DNA of 64,000 bases from Anaeramoeba flamelloides. Its lineage: Eukaryota; Metamonada; Anaeramoebidae. The translations under genes were made by a program, and so were the position numbers. The notes under the pieces are model-generated. The model did not search any database and had not been told where the DNA came from. It saw nothing but the letters and a program-made list of their open reading frames with translations. Shown one piece after another: positions 12,401-21,482 of the stretch. The stretch is from the NCBI GenBank assembly GCA_027625915.1, contig JANTQA010000026.1, positions 7,626,001-7,690,000 of the forward strand. Reading direction: 5' to 3'. Numbering within the stretch: the first letter of the stretch is position 1; the number at the start of each line of letters is the position of its first letter.

Positions 12401-15400
12401 ATAGTAAACCAATTATTTGGACTATTAAAGAATTATTTGTTGTTTTAAATTGGAAAAAATATTTTTTTATGATTTTCCGTTAGGTTTTTTTTACTTTTTG
12501 AAATAAACTGAAAATTTATTGAATTTTCAGTTTATTTCAAAAAGTAAAAAAAACCTAGGACACTCTCGTTAGGTTTTCTTGAGTTTTCTGTTTATTTGGA
12601 AAATCAATAGATTTCCGTTAGGTTTTTTTTACTTTTTGAAATCAACCGAAATTTATTAAAATTTTCTGTTTATTTCTAAAAGTAAAAAAAACCCAGGACA
12701 CTTCATAAATAAAATAGAAAACCTCAAAAAAACCTAGAACACTTAACAAATAAAACAGAAAACCTCAAGAAAACCTAGGCACTTGACGACACTCTACGGC
12801 ACTTGAAGGACACTTTGTGTTCGGTTTTTTTCAATTTAAAAGAATTGAGTAAAATCTTTGCTTTTAATCTATTCTTTTGAATTCTGGAAAACCTAGGCAC
12901 TCTACGGTACTCGACAGACACTTTCGTTAGGTTTTTTAATTTAAAAGAATAGAGTAAAATCTATATGATTTTACTCGATTCTTCTGAATCCTGGAAAACC
13001 ACTGTTAGCGTTTCTTGAGTTTTCTGTTTATTTGGAAAATCAATAGATTTTCGTTAGGTTTTTTTTACTTTAGAAATAAACCGAAAATTTATTAAAATTT
13101 TTTGTTTATTTCTAAAGTAAAAAAAAAACTCAAAAAAACCTAGAACACTTCACAAATAAAATAGAAAACCTAAAAAAAACCTAGAACACTTAACAGATAA
13201 AGCAGAAAATCCCAAGAAAACCAGGCACGTGACGGCACTCTACGGCACTTGTTGTACACAGAATATTTATCATCAGTTATTTTTTTTTTCGTATTTGAGT
13301 TTTTTTAGATGATGAGAGTGTTTCCAAAACAATTAGTTATTATCTATTCAAAAAAATATCCTAAAGTTGAATTTAACCAAAATTCATTGTCACATCCATT
13401 TAAAAATTTTTACCTTCAAAATAGACCCTTTTTTCTCGACTAGAGACTTTTAAAAATCGTATTACTACTAACAACAATAAATACAACAGCCTCAAGATTT
13501 TTAAAAAATAGAATGTTGATTATATTGTGAATAAACCCAATCAACAAGGATGAACTGATAATTGGATTAATACTTTTGTCTAACTTGAAATTTTCAATTT
13601 TATTTTTTTCATACTAGTGTAGTCAATGGCTGTGTTTTTTTTTTTTTTTTATTATTATTTAAGGGACCAGTAATTACGGTTAAAAAAATTTGTTTCGAAT
13701 TTGTAAAAAAAATTTTTGTACATTTTAATGTTTTTCTATAACAATTAAAAACAAACCAACATGTTATATACGATCGATCTCAAAAAATCAATAATCAAAA
13801 ACGAGGAAATTTTTAGATAAAAGCGCCAAAGAGCGATACTCAATTTACAATTTGAATGGTTAGAATATATGATTTTGAAAACAATTGTGGTGATTTTGAA
13901 GTGTATCTCTTTAGCACTTTTTGAGATCTCGAAGATTTTTTTTTTTCATTTTTCTCAAATGAGTTATTCTTCTCTCTCTAGAATATACTACAAAATCCTT
14001 ACTCTATCAAATATATATGGTTAAAATAACCAAAAATTGGATTAAATTGAATTAATTTGATTTTGTACTAAAATAAAACAATTTGTTTCAAATTGAAGAA
14101 ATTTACATTTGGAAATTTAAAATAAGAAACAAAGTAATTTTTTTTTGAAAAATTTGATTTCTAAGAAATGAGTAATTTTTTTTTTAAAATTTGATTTTTT
14201 GAAATTGAGAATCCTTTTAAAATTTTCTTTTTATTTCTTATTGATATTTTTAGAATTGATATCTAACGAGATCTCTTAAGTTGAATTTTTTACCAAAAAG
14301 ATCCTTTGGAAACGTTTTTTTTTTTATTAATTGAATTTTTTCAATTAAAAGAAGTGTAATTTGACAATACTTTTTTGGATACCAAGTAAAACCTTGAGTA
14401 TGGGGGCAAATGCACGGTAAATGACAAGCCTTAAGAAAATTAAAGAAAATTTATAAAATTTTCTTTAAATATCTAAAATAATAAAAAAATGCAGTTGGGT
14501 TTTCCAGAATTTAAAAACAATATGAAATATCAATTAATTTTTATAATTGCTAATGAAAAAATGAATAAGTTATGGGTAAAATGATACACATTAGATTAGG
14601 GTCAGTATATATATTAACTATATCTTACAAATATAATTATTTTCTTAAAAATAAAAAAATGTAAATCTTGTGAAAAAAATGTTATTTTTTTTTTAATTTG
14701 AAAGGATTTAGTAAAATCAGAGATTGTACTTGATTAGTTTTACTTGTAAAAAAAAACAAAAAAACATAGGTACTTTACAACACTATATAACAATTTCGAA
14801 AACCTAAACTCTTACCCATAAAAAATGTTCTCAAGAATTTTTTTAGAATATGGCTATTGAACTCATTTTGACAGATTAACATTCGATTAAATGTATCAAA
14901 GGATCAATTTTTATGAGGTTAAATATATGTTCAAAAGTTTTATACTCACAGGAGAGCATGCTTAACTGGAGTCTTAGCTAATTTGGCTGTGATCAAAGTA
15001 TTGTTAATTTTATCTCTCCTAGTTAAATCCATCAAAAGAGAGAACGAAAAAGAAAAAAGTCGAATTTAACTAAAAAAATGCTCCCAACACGTTTGTTGTT
15101 TTATTTTTGATCATTTTTTTTATCAATCTATAATTCAGTAAAAATTTTATTATTCACAAAAAATAAAAAAAAAATTTAATTTCAAAATTTACCAATAAAA
15201 AGATTATTCAAAAAACAGATCTTTTGAATGAAGAAGAAAATAATAAGAATTAATTGTCAAATGGAAGAAAGAGAAATGAATTAAATTCATCGCAAGAAGG
15301 GACTGAAAGAATTTAGAGAAAGTTCAATACCAAAAAAAATACCTTAGATTGATCAGTACTATCAAAAAAAACGTTGGTAAGAATTTATACAAGAAGAAAA

Positions 15401-17737
15401 TAATAATAACAATAATTAGATTATGGATAATATTATCAAAATACCATTTAACGCTTTGAATTTGTTAACATCAAAATTTTTCACAAAGTTAAAACAGAGA
15501 AATGTGCACCATTATAAATGGAAAATTTATCAAGCATTGTGTTAATGTTTATTCATATACTTTAAAATATAATTTGCCCATTAAAATATTCCAAAATTTC
15601 CTGATTTAGACTTGATTGAATTTACAGTTACAAATAATGTTTTAAATAACAAATAATGCTTCAAATAACAAATTAAGGAAAACAACATGAGGATAAAAAA
15701 AAACAAGAAGAAGAAGAATTATTTATTCAAAATTTAAAGATAGAAGAACCAAAAGACTTTTTAATTTTGGCTTTTTGGAGTTTTTCGAAATTCGTAGCTT
15801 TACGAGGCGGGAAGTGTAGTAAATTACTTAATAAACAAGGAAAATGAGACTAGAAAAAAAAATTAAATAAAAATACTTTTTAGTTTATTTTCTGAATGTT
15901 CTTAATTATTTTCTTTTTTTATTGATTAATTATATTGAGTCTCAACAAATAACCCGCATTATTCGAAACCGTTACCCCAATAATCACACTAGATAAAGTC
16001 TTTACAAAAAAAGAACGATATCTCACCCACTACGATCGCTATGAGATTTCTCGGGTTTATTTTCAATCACAACGCTCTCTAAAATAACCGACTATTTTGT
16101 CACTACTAGCAACATACAGATAAATTCAAAATAATTTGGAAAAAATTTTGCTTTGCTTTCATTTTTGAAATTTAATAAAACTACTTTCAAAACTGTTCTT
16201 TACAAAGGACTTTTTGAAAGATAAATTAAATTTACAAAGTTTTTTTACATTTGAACCCATAAAAAGTTTTATTCAAAGCTGAGGTAAAAAAATTACCAAA
16301 ATGTAAAACGAAGTAAAAATTATAAAATATTTATTTGAATTTAGCAGTATAATGGGGACTATTTTGTCAAACATCGGAGAATAACTCTATTTAAAAGATT
16401 TTTAAAATAAAGGAGTTAATAGCGGATTTTGCTTCACTCACAATATATGAATATCTATTTTTAAAACTCGGTAAATTATGCCAGGAAAGATAATTGTTTT
16501 TTAGGAGAAAGCTTCTAGTCAATATTAAATATTTTAATTTGTTAATGAGGGCTTGTGACCAGCCCCTTTTCGTTTAATTTACCGAAAAGTCGATTTCACT
16601 CTTTGAAGTATAAAAGCGTGCTTCTCTTTTTTTGCTTGACGGTGAGTGTTTCTAAAGTTTTTTTTTTTTATTTTAATTGGATACAACCAATCTTTCAAAT
16701 TTTTAGAAAACAAAATGAAAAAATATTTCCCTCATACTCCGATTTAAGTTGTTTATCAAAAAGAGAGGAAAAGATGGGAAAATTTGAAATAAAAGTAAAT
16801 TTGAGTATTAGTATTCATATTTGTTTAATAGTTTATATTGTTTCTTACATTATTTTTTTGTTGTTTGGTCAATAAAAAAAAATTAAAAAAAAATTATCGA
16901 ATTGTGATTGATAAAAGTGGCGCAAAAATAAAAAGAAAAGAAAGTGGTGTTAAAAAGATCTTTTACGTTTAACATTATTTCATCTGGAGAAATATTTTTC
17001 CCTCTTGTCACTTGTTTTGTTCTTCTTTTAATTTCGGATTTGACTCCTTTTAAATTTGGAAAGGTCGTATTTTCATCAGAGCCAAAGTACGCATAGGTTG
17101 TTTGGTTAGAGGGTATAGTTGATAATTGTAAAACAAGTGGCCTTCTTGTTACAATATCATCACCACTTTTGTTGTGTGTAATTTAATTTCGTTTTTTTTT
17201 TAGAACAAATCAATTAATTAATAAATTCAAAATTAAAAGAGAGATTGAAAGGAATTAATTTTTGTCTTTACACAAAAGAACAAAATCAAAAATAAACAAA
17301 GAAGAGAAAGAAATCATTGTTTTTGATTGTAATTAATTGTTCCTTGAAATTCCTTGTTTCGTTAACCAAAATTATATTCAGTTACGATCCAAATTTATCT
17401 TTATTAATTGTGAGTGTCAGATCATCTTTTTTGAAGAAAATAAATTGGTCAAAAGGAACAGAAAAGATTTTGTCAAACAATTGAAATTCAAAGAGTTGAA
17501 GTTTGAATAGGCACCTAAAAATAAAAAAGTGCCACAAGCAACGAAAAAAAAAAATTAAACAAAAAAAATAAAAGATTACCGTGGCAAGAAATCTTTCCCA
17601 ACGATATTTTCGAGAACTGACGATTTCCCTGCACTTTGCTCTCCTACAACTACAATGCTTGGTAAAAGAACACGGGACGATCCTGCTTGGTTCAGAATTT
17701 GTCTTAATTTATTTACTAAAGGAATCAGTTTGTTCAT
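9462..17737 (-). CDS. Dynamin-family large GTPase
   Basis: Three exons on the minus strand: 17737-17580, 17165-16967 and 11132-9462. Lengths 158, 199 and 1671 nt keep frame (split-codon join, then phase 0) and give 675 residues. Residues 1-53 match the dynamin N-terminus ([12 protein letters not shown]-loop GEQSAGKS at 32-39, KDFLPR). Exon 2 continues [15 protein letters not shown]. Exon 3 begins [20 protein letters not shown] (DLPG G3 motif), then [24 protein letters not shown] and TKVD (G4, about 201-204), [12 protein letters not shown], the stalk, and a C-terminal GED-like segment ([11 protein letters not shown]). No PH domain is evident, and a Lys/Asn-rich insert lies roughly where the PH or insert region sits, as in DRP/Vps1-type dynamins. 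Dynamins oligomerise on membrane necks and use GTP for scission. The order and phase leave little doubt that the distant 5' exons belong here; intron 2 is 5.8 kb. The substrate organelle cannot be read from the sequence. Confidence 0.9.
12479..13258. repeat. Tandem hairpin cluster 1 (CGTTAGGTTTTT family)
   Basis: A run of consecutive inverted repeats. The first (about 12480-12557) has arms of about 37 bases starting TTAGGTTTTTTTTACTTT and ending AAAGTAAAAAAAACCTA around a five-base loop, essentially perfect. It is followed by a similar hairpin with a wider spacer, CCTCAAGAAAACCTAGG strings, two hairpins with GAATTGAGTAAAATC arms ending in CTGGAAAACC, and another GTTAGGTTTTTTTTAC hairpin. Connectors contain GACGGCACT/CTACGGCACTTG motifs. 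Related clusters lie at 29340-29995 and 50385-51025. No frame of note. Confidence 0.8.
13270..13640 (+). repeat. Dispersed repeat family E, copy 2
   Basis: Same-orientation relative of 6410-6770, ending in the shared CATACTAGTGTA. It directly abuts hairpin cluster 1 on the left and a family D copy on the right. It lies within dynamin intron 2. Confidence 0.65.
13650..14430 (+). repeat. Dispersed repeat family D, copy 1
   Basis: Recurs at 25230-26060 in the same orientation. Shared landmarks are TACGATCGATCTC.AAAAATCA, GATAAAAGCGCCAAAGAG, TTTGAAGTGT.TCTCTTT, a GGATTAAATTGAATTAA-like block, CAATTTGTTTCAAATTGAAG, and a final CTTTGAATATGGAGCAA-like block. No coding potential; the element class is unknown. 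Confidence 0.7.
14955..15042 (-). pseudogene. Coding-like or RNA-like scrap in dynamin intron
   Basis: The minus strand reads as a 28-codon frame (ATG near 15040, stop TGA) containing [15 protein letters not shown] and KTPVKHALL, with codon use unlike the AT-rich surroundings. The plus strand of the same segment contains TTTGGCTGTGATCAAAG, reminiscent of the 5' part of U2 snRNA, but the branch-point-pairing GUAGUA is missing and no Sm site follows. I do not recognise a family. It could be a small relic of a gene, a transposon piece or a decayed snRNA copy. Confidence 0.25.
15955..16083 (+). pseudogene. Unidentified coding-like fragment
   Basis: Between a TAA near 15962 and a TAA at about 16083 the plus strand has an open frame of about 40 codons containing [17 protein letters not shown] and [13 protein letters not shown]. 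Its base composition is clearly less AT-biased than the flanks (for example CACTACGATCGCTATG). There is no start codon and no recognisable family. It lies antisense inside dynamin intron 2 and may be a relic of an inserted element. Confidence 0.25.
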
Positions 17738-19306
17738 ACTGCTTGAAATTAAAAAAATGAATTTTACAGAATTCTAAAATTGTTTTTTCGTTAGATCCAA
17801 ACAAAACCCAATTACTTGAAAGAAAGTTCTTTTCTCTCTTTTTGTGAATGGTTTTCTATTTTATCATCACTTTCAATCTTATTAGTATTTGAATTATAAA
17901 TGGGAAATATTTTCATTTCATTTTGATTTCCTTTCTTCTTTAAATACAACACAAAAAATCCCAATCTTCTTCTTGTAAACTCTATTTCAAAAAAAAAAAT
18001 CATGAAAAGTTTTTCCTATTTATTATTCGATTACCAGTATTATTGTCATTTTCAACCTTATATTTATTAGAACTTGTAAGTTAAAGTGTGTAAGACTGAC
18101 TCAATTTGAATTGGTTTATTATTTTTTCAAATATTCTCATCATTATCAAAGACTATTTTTTTTGGATGTGAGTTTTTTAAAGGCTTTGTAAAATAAAAAA
18201 ATTTGCAAAAACTTTTGAAAAAATCAAAATAAAAATTTGAAAAAAGTATATTCGAAAAAGAGTCTTCAATACTTTTATAGCTGTTTTAAAAAAGTGTGGA
18301 CTCGAAGTTTTATAAGTAGGGCTTAAACTGTCTAATTCATATGTTTTAATCAGTTCAGTCAACATCTAATAAAACTTTTGGTACACACTTTTCTAAAACA
18401 GCTGTACCAAAATTTTGTTTTTTCAAAAATTCAAAAACTAGTAAAGTAGTTATACCTATATAATTAATTCAAAAGTTTTAATAAAATTTATATATTCCCA
18501 AGAATTTAGAACAAAAATAAAGTAAAATTAATAGATTTATAAAAAATAAAGTATTTTTTTAAAAAATATATACTCTACCTCTGATTTACTTTTTTTAAAA
18601 TTTATTTGGTTATTTTTTTTTTGTTTTTATTTGAAATATTCATTTTTTTTTTTTGATTGATTATAAAATAACTTTTTGATACAATAAAACTTATAAAATA
18701 ATAAGTAAAATATAGGTTAACTTTTCAAATTTTTAATACTAGATTATATCGTAAAATCACATTTAAAATGTTTCTAGATTTTAAACAAAAAAAAAATCTT
18801 AAACATAACCCAGATCAAACAAAATATCCTAATTGCCACTGAAATAAAAGCTGTATTTTGAATTATTAAGAGTAGATTCAAAGATATTGGATTAATAATG
18901 AATTAATTTGAAAGTAAATTTTATCATTAAAAATTAACTAGGAACATATTATAAAAAATATTCGTTCAAAAATATTTTTCATCCCTTTTGGAATTATTCT
19001 TGATTTTTGTGATTTTAATAATGTTTAATAAAAATTTATGGAAAAATAAAAAAAATTATCTTGAAATTTTATGTAATTATTATGTAACGAACAAAAAATT
19101 TCTATTTTTAATGATTCAAACACGCCACTATTCACTTGAATTTTAAGGAGGTTATAATCCCAATATGACCTAAAATATTTTAATAAATAATTTATTCATT
19201 ATAAAAGTTATTTTAATATCACCAGTAAATAATTGTTTATCTATTGATTAACTATAGAAATATATATTTTGATTAGAAATTATTATAAATATAAAAAAAA
19301 TTAGTA

Positions 19307-19563
19307 ATGGTTAAAAATAGAGAAAAAGAAAAAAGTCAATTATTCATCTGACTCGAACTCATTACCAAATCAGTTAAATTTGAAAAAAATTCTTGTTGAA
19401 AAAGCTTAAAAATATGATAAGAAAACAATTATTTAATTAGTGTTTTCATTGTTAAATTCGGAAATTTTTTCAACAAGAATTTTTTTCAAATTTAACTGAT
19501 TTGGTAATGAGTTCAAGTCAGATGAATAATTGACTTTTTTTTTTTTTTTGAATTTTAACCATT
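19307..19563. mobile_element. Foldback element with ~74-bp arms
   Basis: The arms at about 19330-19403 and 19465-19540 are near-perfect inverted copies (AAAAGTCAATTATTCATCTG...TTCTTGTTGAAAAA) around a roughly 60-base AT-rich centre. Outer ends AATGGTTAAAA and TTTTAACCATT extend the symmetry. No open frame. Only one copy was seen in the window, so the family is undefined; the near-identity of the arms suggests recent formation or gene conversion. Confidence 0.75.
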
Positions 19564-20149
19564 TTTTAATTTTTGACTTTTTCAAAGCTTACAATTAAAT
19601 AAAAATATTATTGAATAAGAGAACATAGATCAAAAATTATTTTATTAATATCTGTATTAATTTAGATTGACAAATTCAATTTTCACAAATATATTTTTCA
19701 AATTTTTACTAATAACATAATTCAAAAAAAAAAAAAAAAAATGATTATGAATATTATTTTATTATCTTTGAATAATATTTAAAAGTTAATTTATTTTGTT
19801 TTTAATTTTAGAATTATATTTTATTGTATTATTTATGTATGAATTTTTAATTGGTTTGATTCTTCTTTATTAAATAAAATAATTTTACAAAATTATTTTG
19901 TGTTTTATTCATTTTCTTTTGTTTAAATTGATGTTTATAAAAATCATTTATATTAAAAATTTAGTTTTTTTACAAATAAATAAATATAATTTTTCTCGTG
20001 ATTTAATATTAATTATAATTTTATCTGAAAAAATTTAAAAATTCTCATTATTGTCTTTTTATAATTGATGTAATTTATTATAAAATTTCCAAAATTATTG
20101 AATGATAATTATTAACAAACCAATATATTAAAAGTTTGAATTTTATTTG

Positions 20150-20630
20150 TGAAAAAAATACAGGACATGAAAAAAATACCCGATAAGATTTTTAATTGTT
20201 AATATAAATCAAATTGACATTTGTTGTTTAATTACAAATATTTTCAACCAAATCCTTTTTTGATAAGAACCAAACTTCTTAAATTCTCTCACCCACTTAT
20301 TAGAATGATGATTAATTAAGTTTCTCTTGTTCAAAACACTATTCAATCAATTAAAAAACAAGAATAAAAAAGATCATTTTCCAAACTCTAGTAAGCCTCA
20401 ATAAAACTCGTTTTTTTTTTTTTTTTTTTTAAATAATCAGATACTTATTTTATCAAACAATTAATCGAGAATTCTATCGATACCTCTTGAATGAACTTTC
20501 GGGAGGTTTATTACTGAGTTTAGAAAAAATATTGGTTGAATTATAAAAAGGATTTGCATTAAAACCTTCTTAATATTTAGCAATTAAAAATAATGTCCTG
20601 ACTTATTTTCATGTCAGGTATTTTTTTCAA
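20150..20630 (-). mobile_element. CCGGACA-family MITE, copy 1 (inverted)
   Basis: A non-coding element of about 480 bp. The left end reads GTGAAAAAAATACAGGACA and the right end is the inverted equivalent (TGTCAGGTATTTTTTTCA). The interior is in inverted orientation relative to the copy at 63422-63882: CACTTATTAGAATGATGATT here corresponds to AATCATCATTCTAATAAGTG there. It is more diverged than the 63-kb copy. Confidence 0.75.
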
Positions 20631-20689
20631 TCCCATAATTTTTAATCACAAACGAAATATTTTCTTCAAAACTTATTTTTAGGCAAGTT

Positions 20690-21065
20690 TCATTAATTCA
20701 AAAAATTAAACCCCAATTCAATATTTTTAACACACCAAAATTCGATTTGTGAAAAAAAAAAACTTATTTAATCAATTCAAGAAGATTTACCAAAATAGAA
20801 CCATTCATAAATTGAAAGGTTAACACTTGTTTATAAATTACAATACTCACAAAACAATAAATAAATAATTATCAATACAAATAAATCACGGGTGTGTTAA
20901 AAATTTTGGAGAGAGCAAAACAAAAAAATACATTAGTAAATTTGTTGAAATTTTATTTGGAATATTGATTGATCAAAGGTTAGATACTACCAACTAATTT
21001 TATTTGAGTTCTTCTATTTGGTACAACTCAACTTTAACCTAATATCAATGGTTGTAAAAAATTTT
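20690..21065 (-). repeat. Dispersed repeat family F, copy 1 (inverted)
   Basis: Related in inverted orientation to 40030-40375 and 49560-49915. Shared landmarks are AATTTTGGTGTGTTAAAA, a TTGTAATTTATAAA block, a GATCAATCAATAATTGT-like block and an ACTCAAATA.AATTAG block. Non-coding. Confidence 0.6.
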
Positions 21066-21482
21066 GATCCAACGAATTAAATTACGTAATTCAAACAATG
21101 AAATGAAAACAAAAACTAAAAGATGAAAAAATGATTTTCATATTTTACAAAAATCAAAATTATCTCCAATTTCAATGAAATTGTATTATTGTGATTGTTT
21201 GTAACTTTTTAGCTGTGTGGAAAATTTTGAATTTTAGTTTAGATCACATTTTTAAATGGATAATGGTATTAAAACTAAAAAAAAAAATGAAAATAAAGGT
21301 AATTATTTGGTTTGTTATTTAAAGGTATATCAAAGCATAAGTGATTGACTTTTTTTTTTTTTTCAAAAGAAAATTTATAATCTAAAATCATTACGCTTTC
21401 GTTAAATTAATAAAACAATTTAATAAAGGATAAAATTATTTTGAAAAATACCAATCCTTTTCATTATTTTTTTTGATTTTTT

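Larger units (their letters stand above)
11133..16966 (-). other. Giant intron 2 of the dynamin gene
   Basis: The donor AAC|GTAAAAGATC ends exon 2 and the acceptor ATCCAAAG precedes exon 3, both in phase 0. The joined protein reads [22 protein letters not shown], continuous with other dynamins, so no exon is missing inside. The intron carries a hairpin cluster, family E and D copies and two coding-like scraps. Most other introns in the window are 78-210 nt, with several of 1.3-3.4 kb. Confidence 0.8.
17738..21482. other. Intergenic region with transposon relics
   Basis: Lies between the dynamin start and the 3' end of the PPAT gene. No credible gene was seen. It holds a foldback element (19307-19563), a CCGGACA-family element (20150-20630) and a family F copy (20690-21065). 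A segment at about 18290-18440 (GTGTGGACTCGAAGTTTTATAAG) has a diverged relative at about 51640-51770. Confidence 0.5.

Noticed and set aside
12479-13258. Telomere-like or subtelomeric repeat (TTAGGTTTTT)
   Set aside because: The motif occurs only as arms of hairpins in both orientations, not as a head-to-tail array.
14955-15042. Functional U2 snRNA
   Set aside because: The GUAGUA branch-point sequence and an Sm site are missing; only a short 5' resemblance remains.
16555-16875. 106-codon plus-strand frame in dynamin intron 2
   Set aside because: It starts at GTG, has no recognisable domain, and its hydrophobic composition is typical of T-rich sequence.
17812-18003. 63-codon minus-strand frame upstream of dynamin
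   Set aside because: The dynamin N-terminus is complete at 17737, and this frame has no family features.
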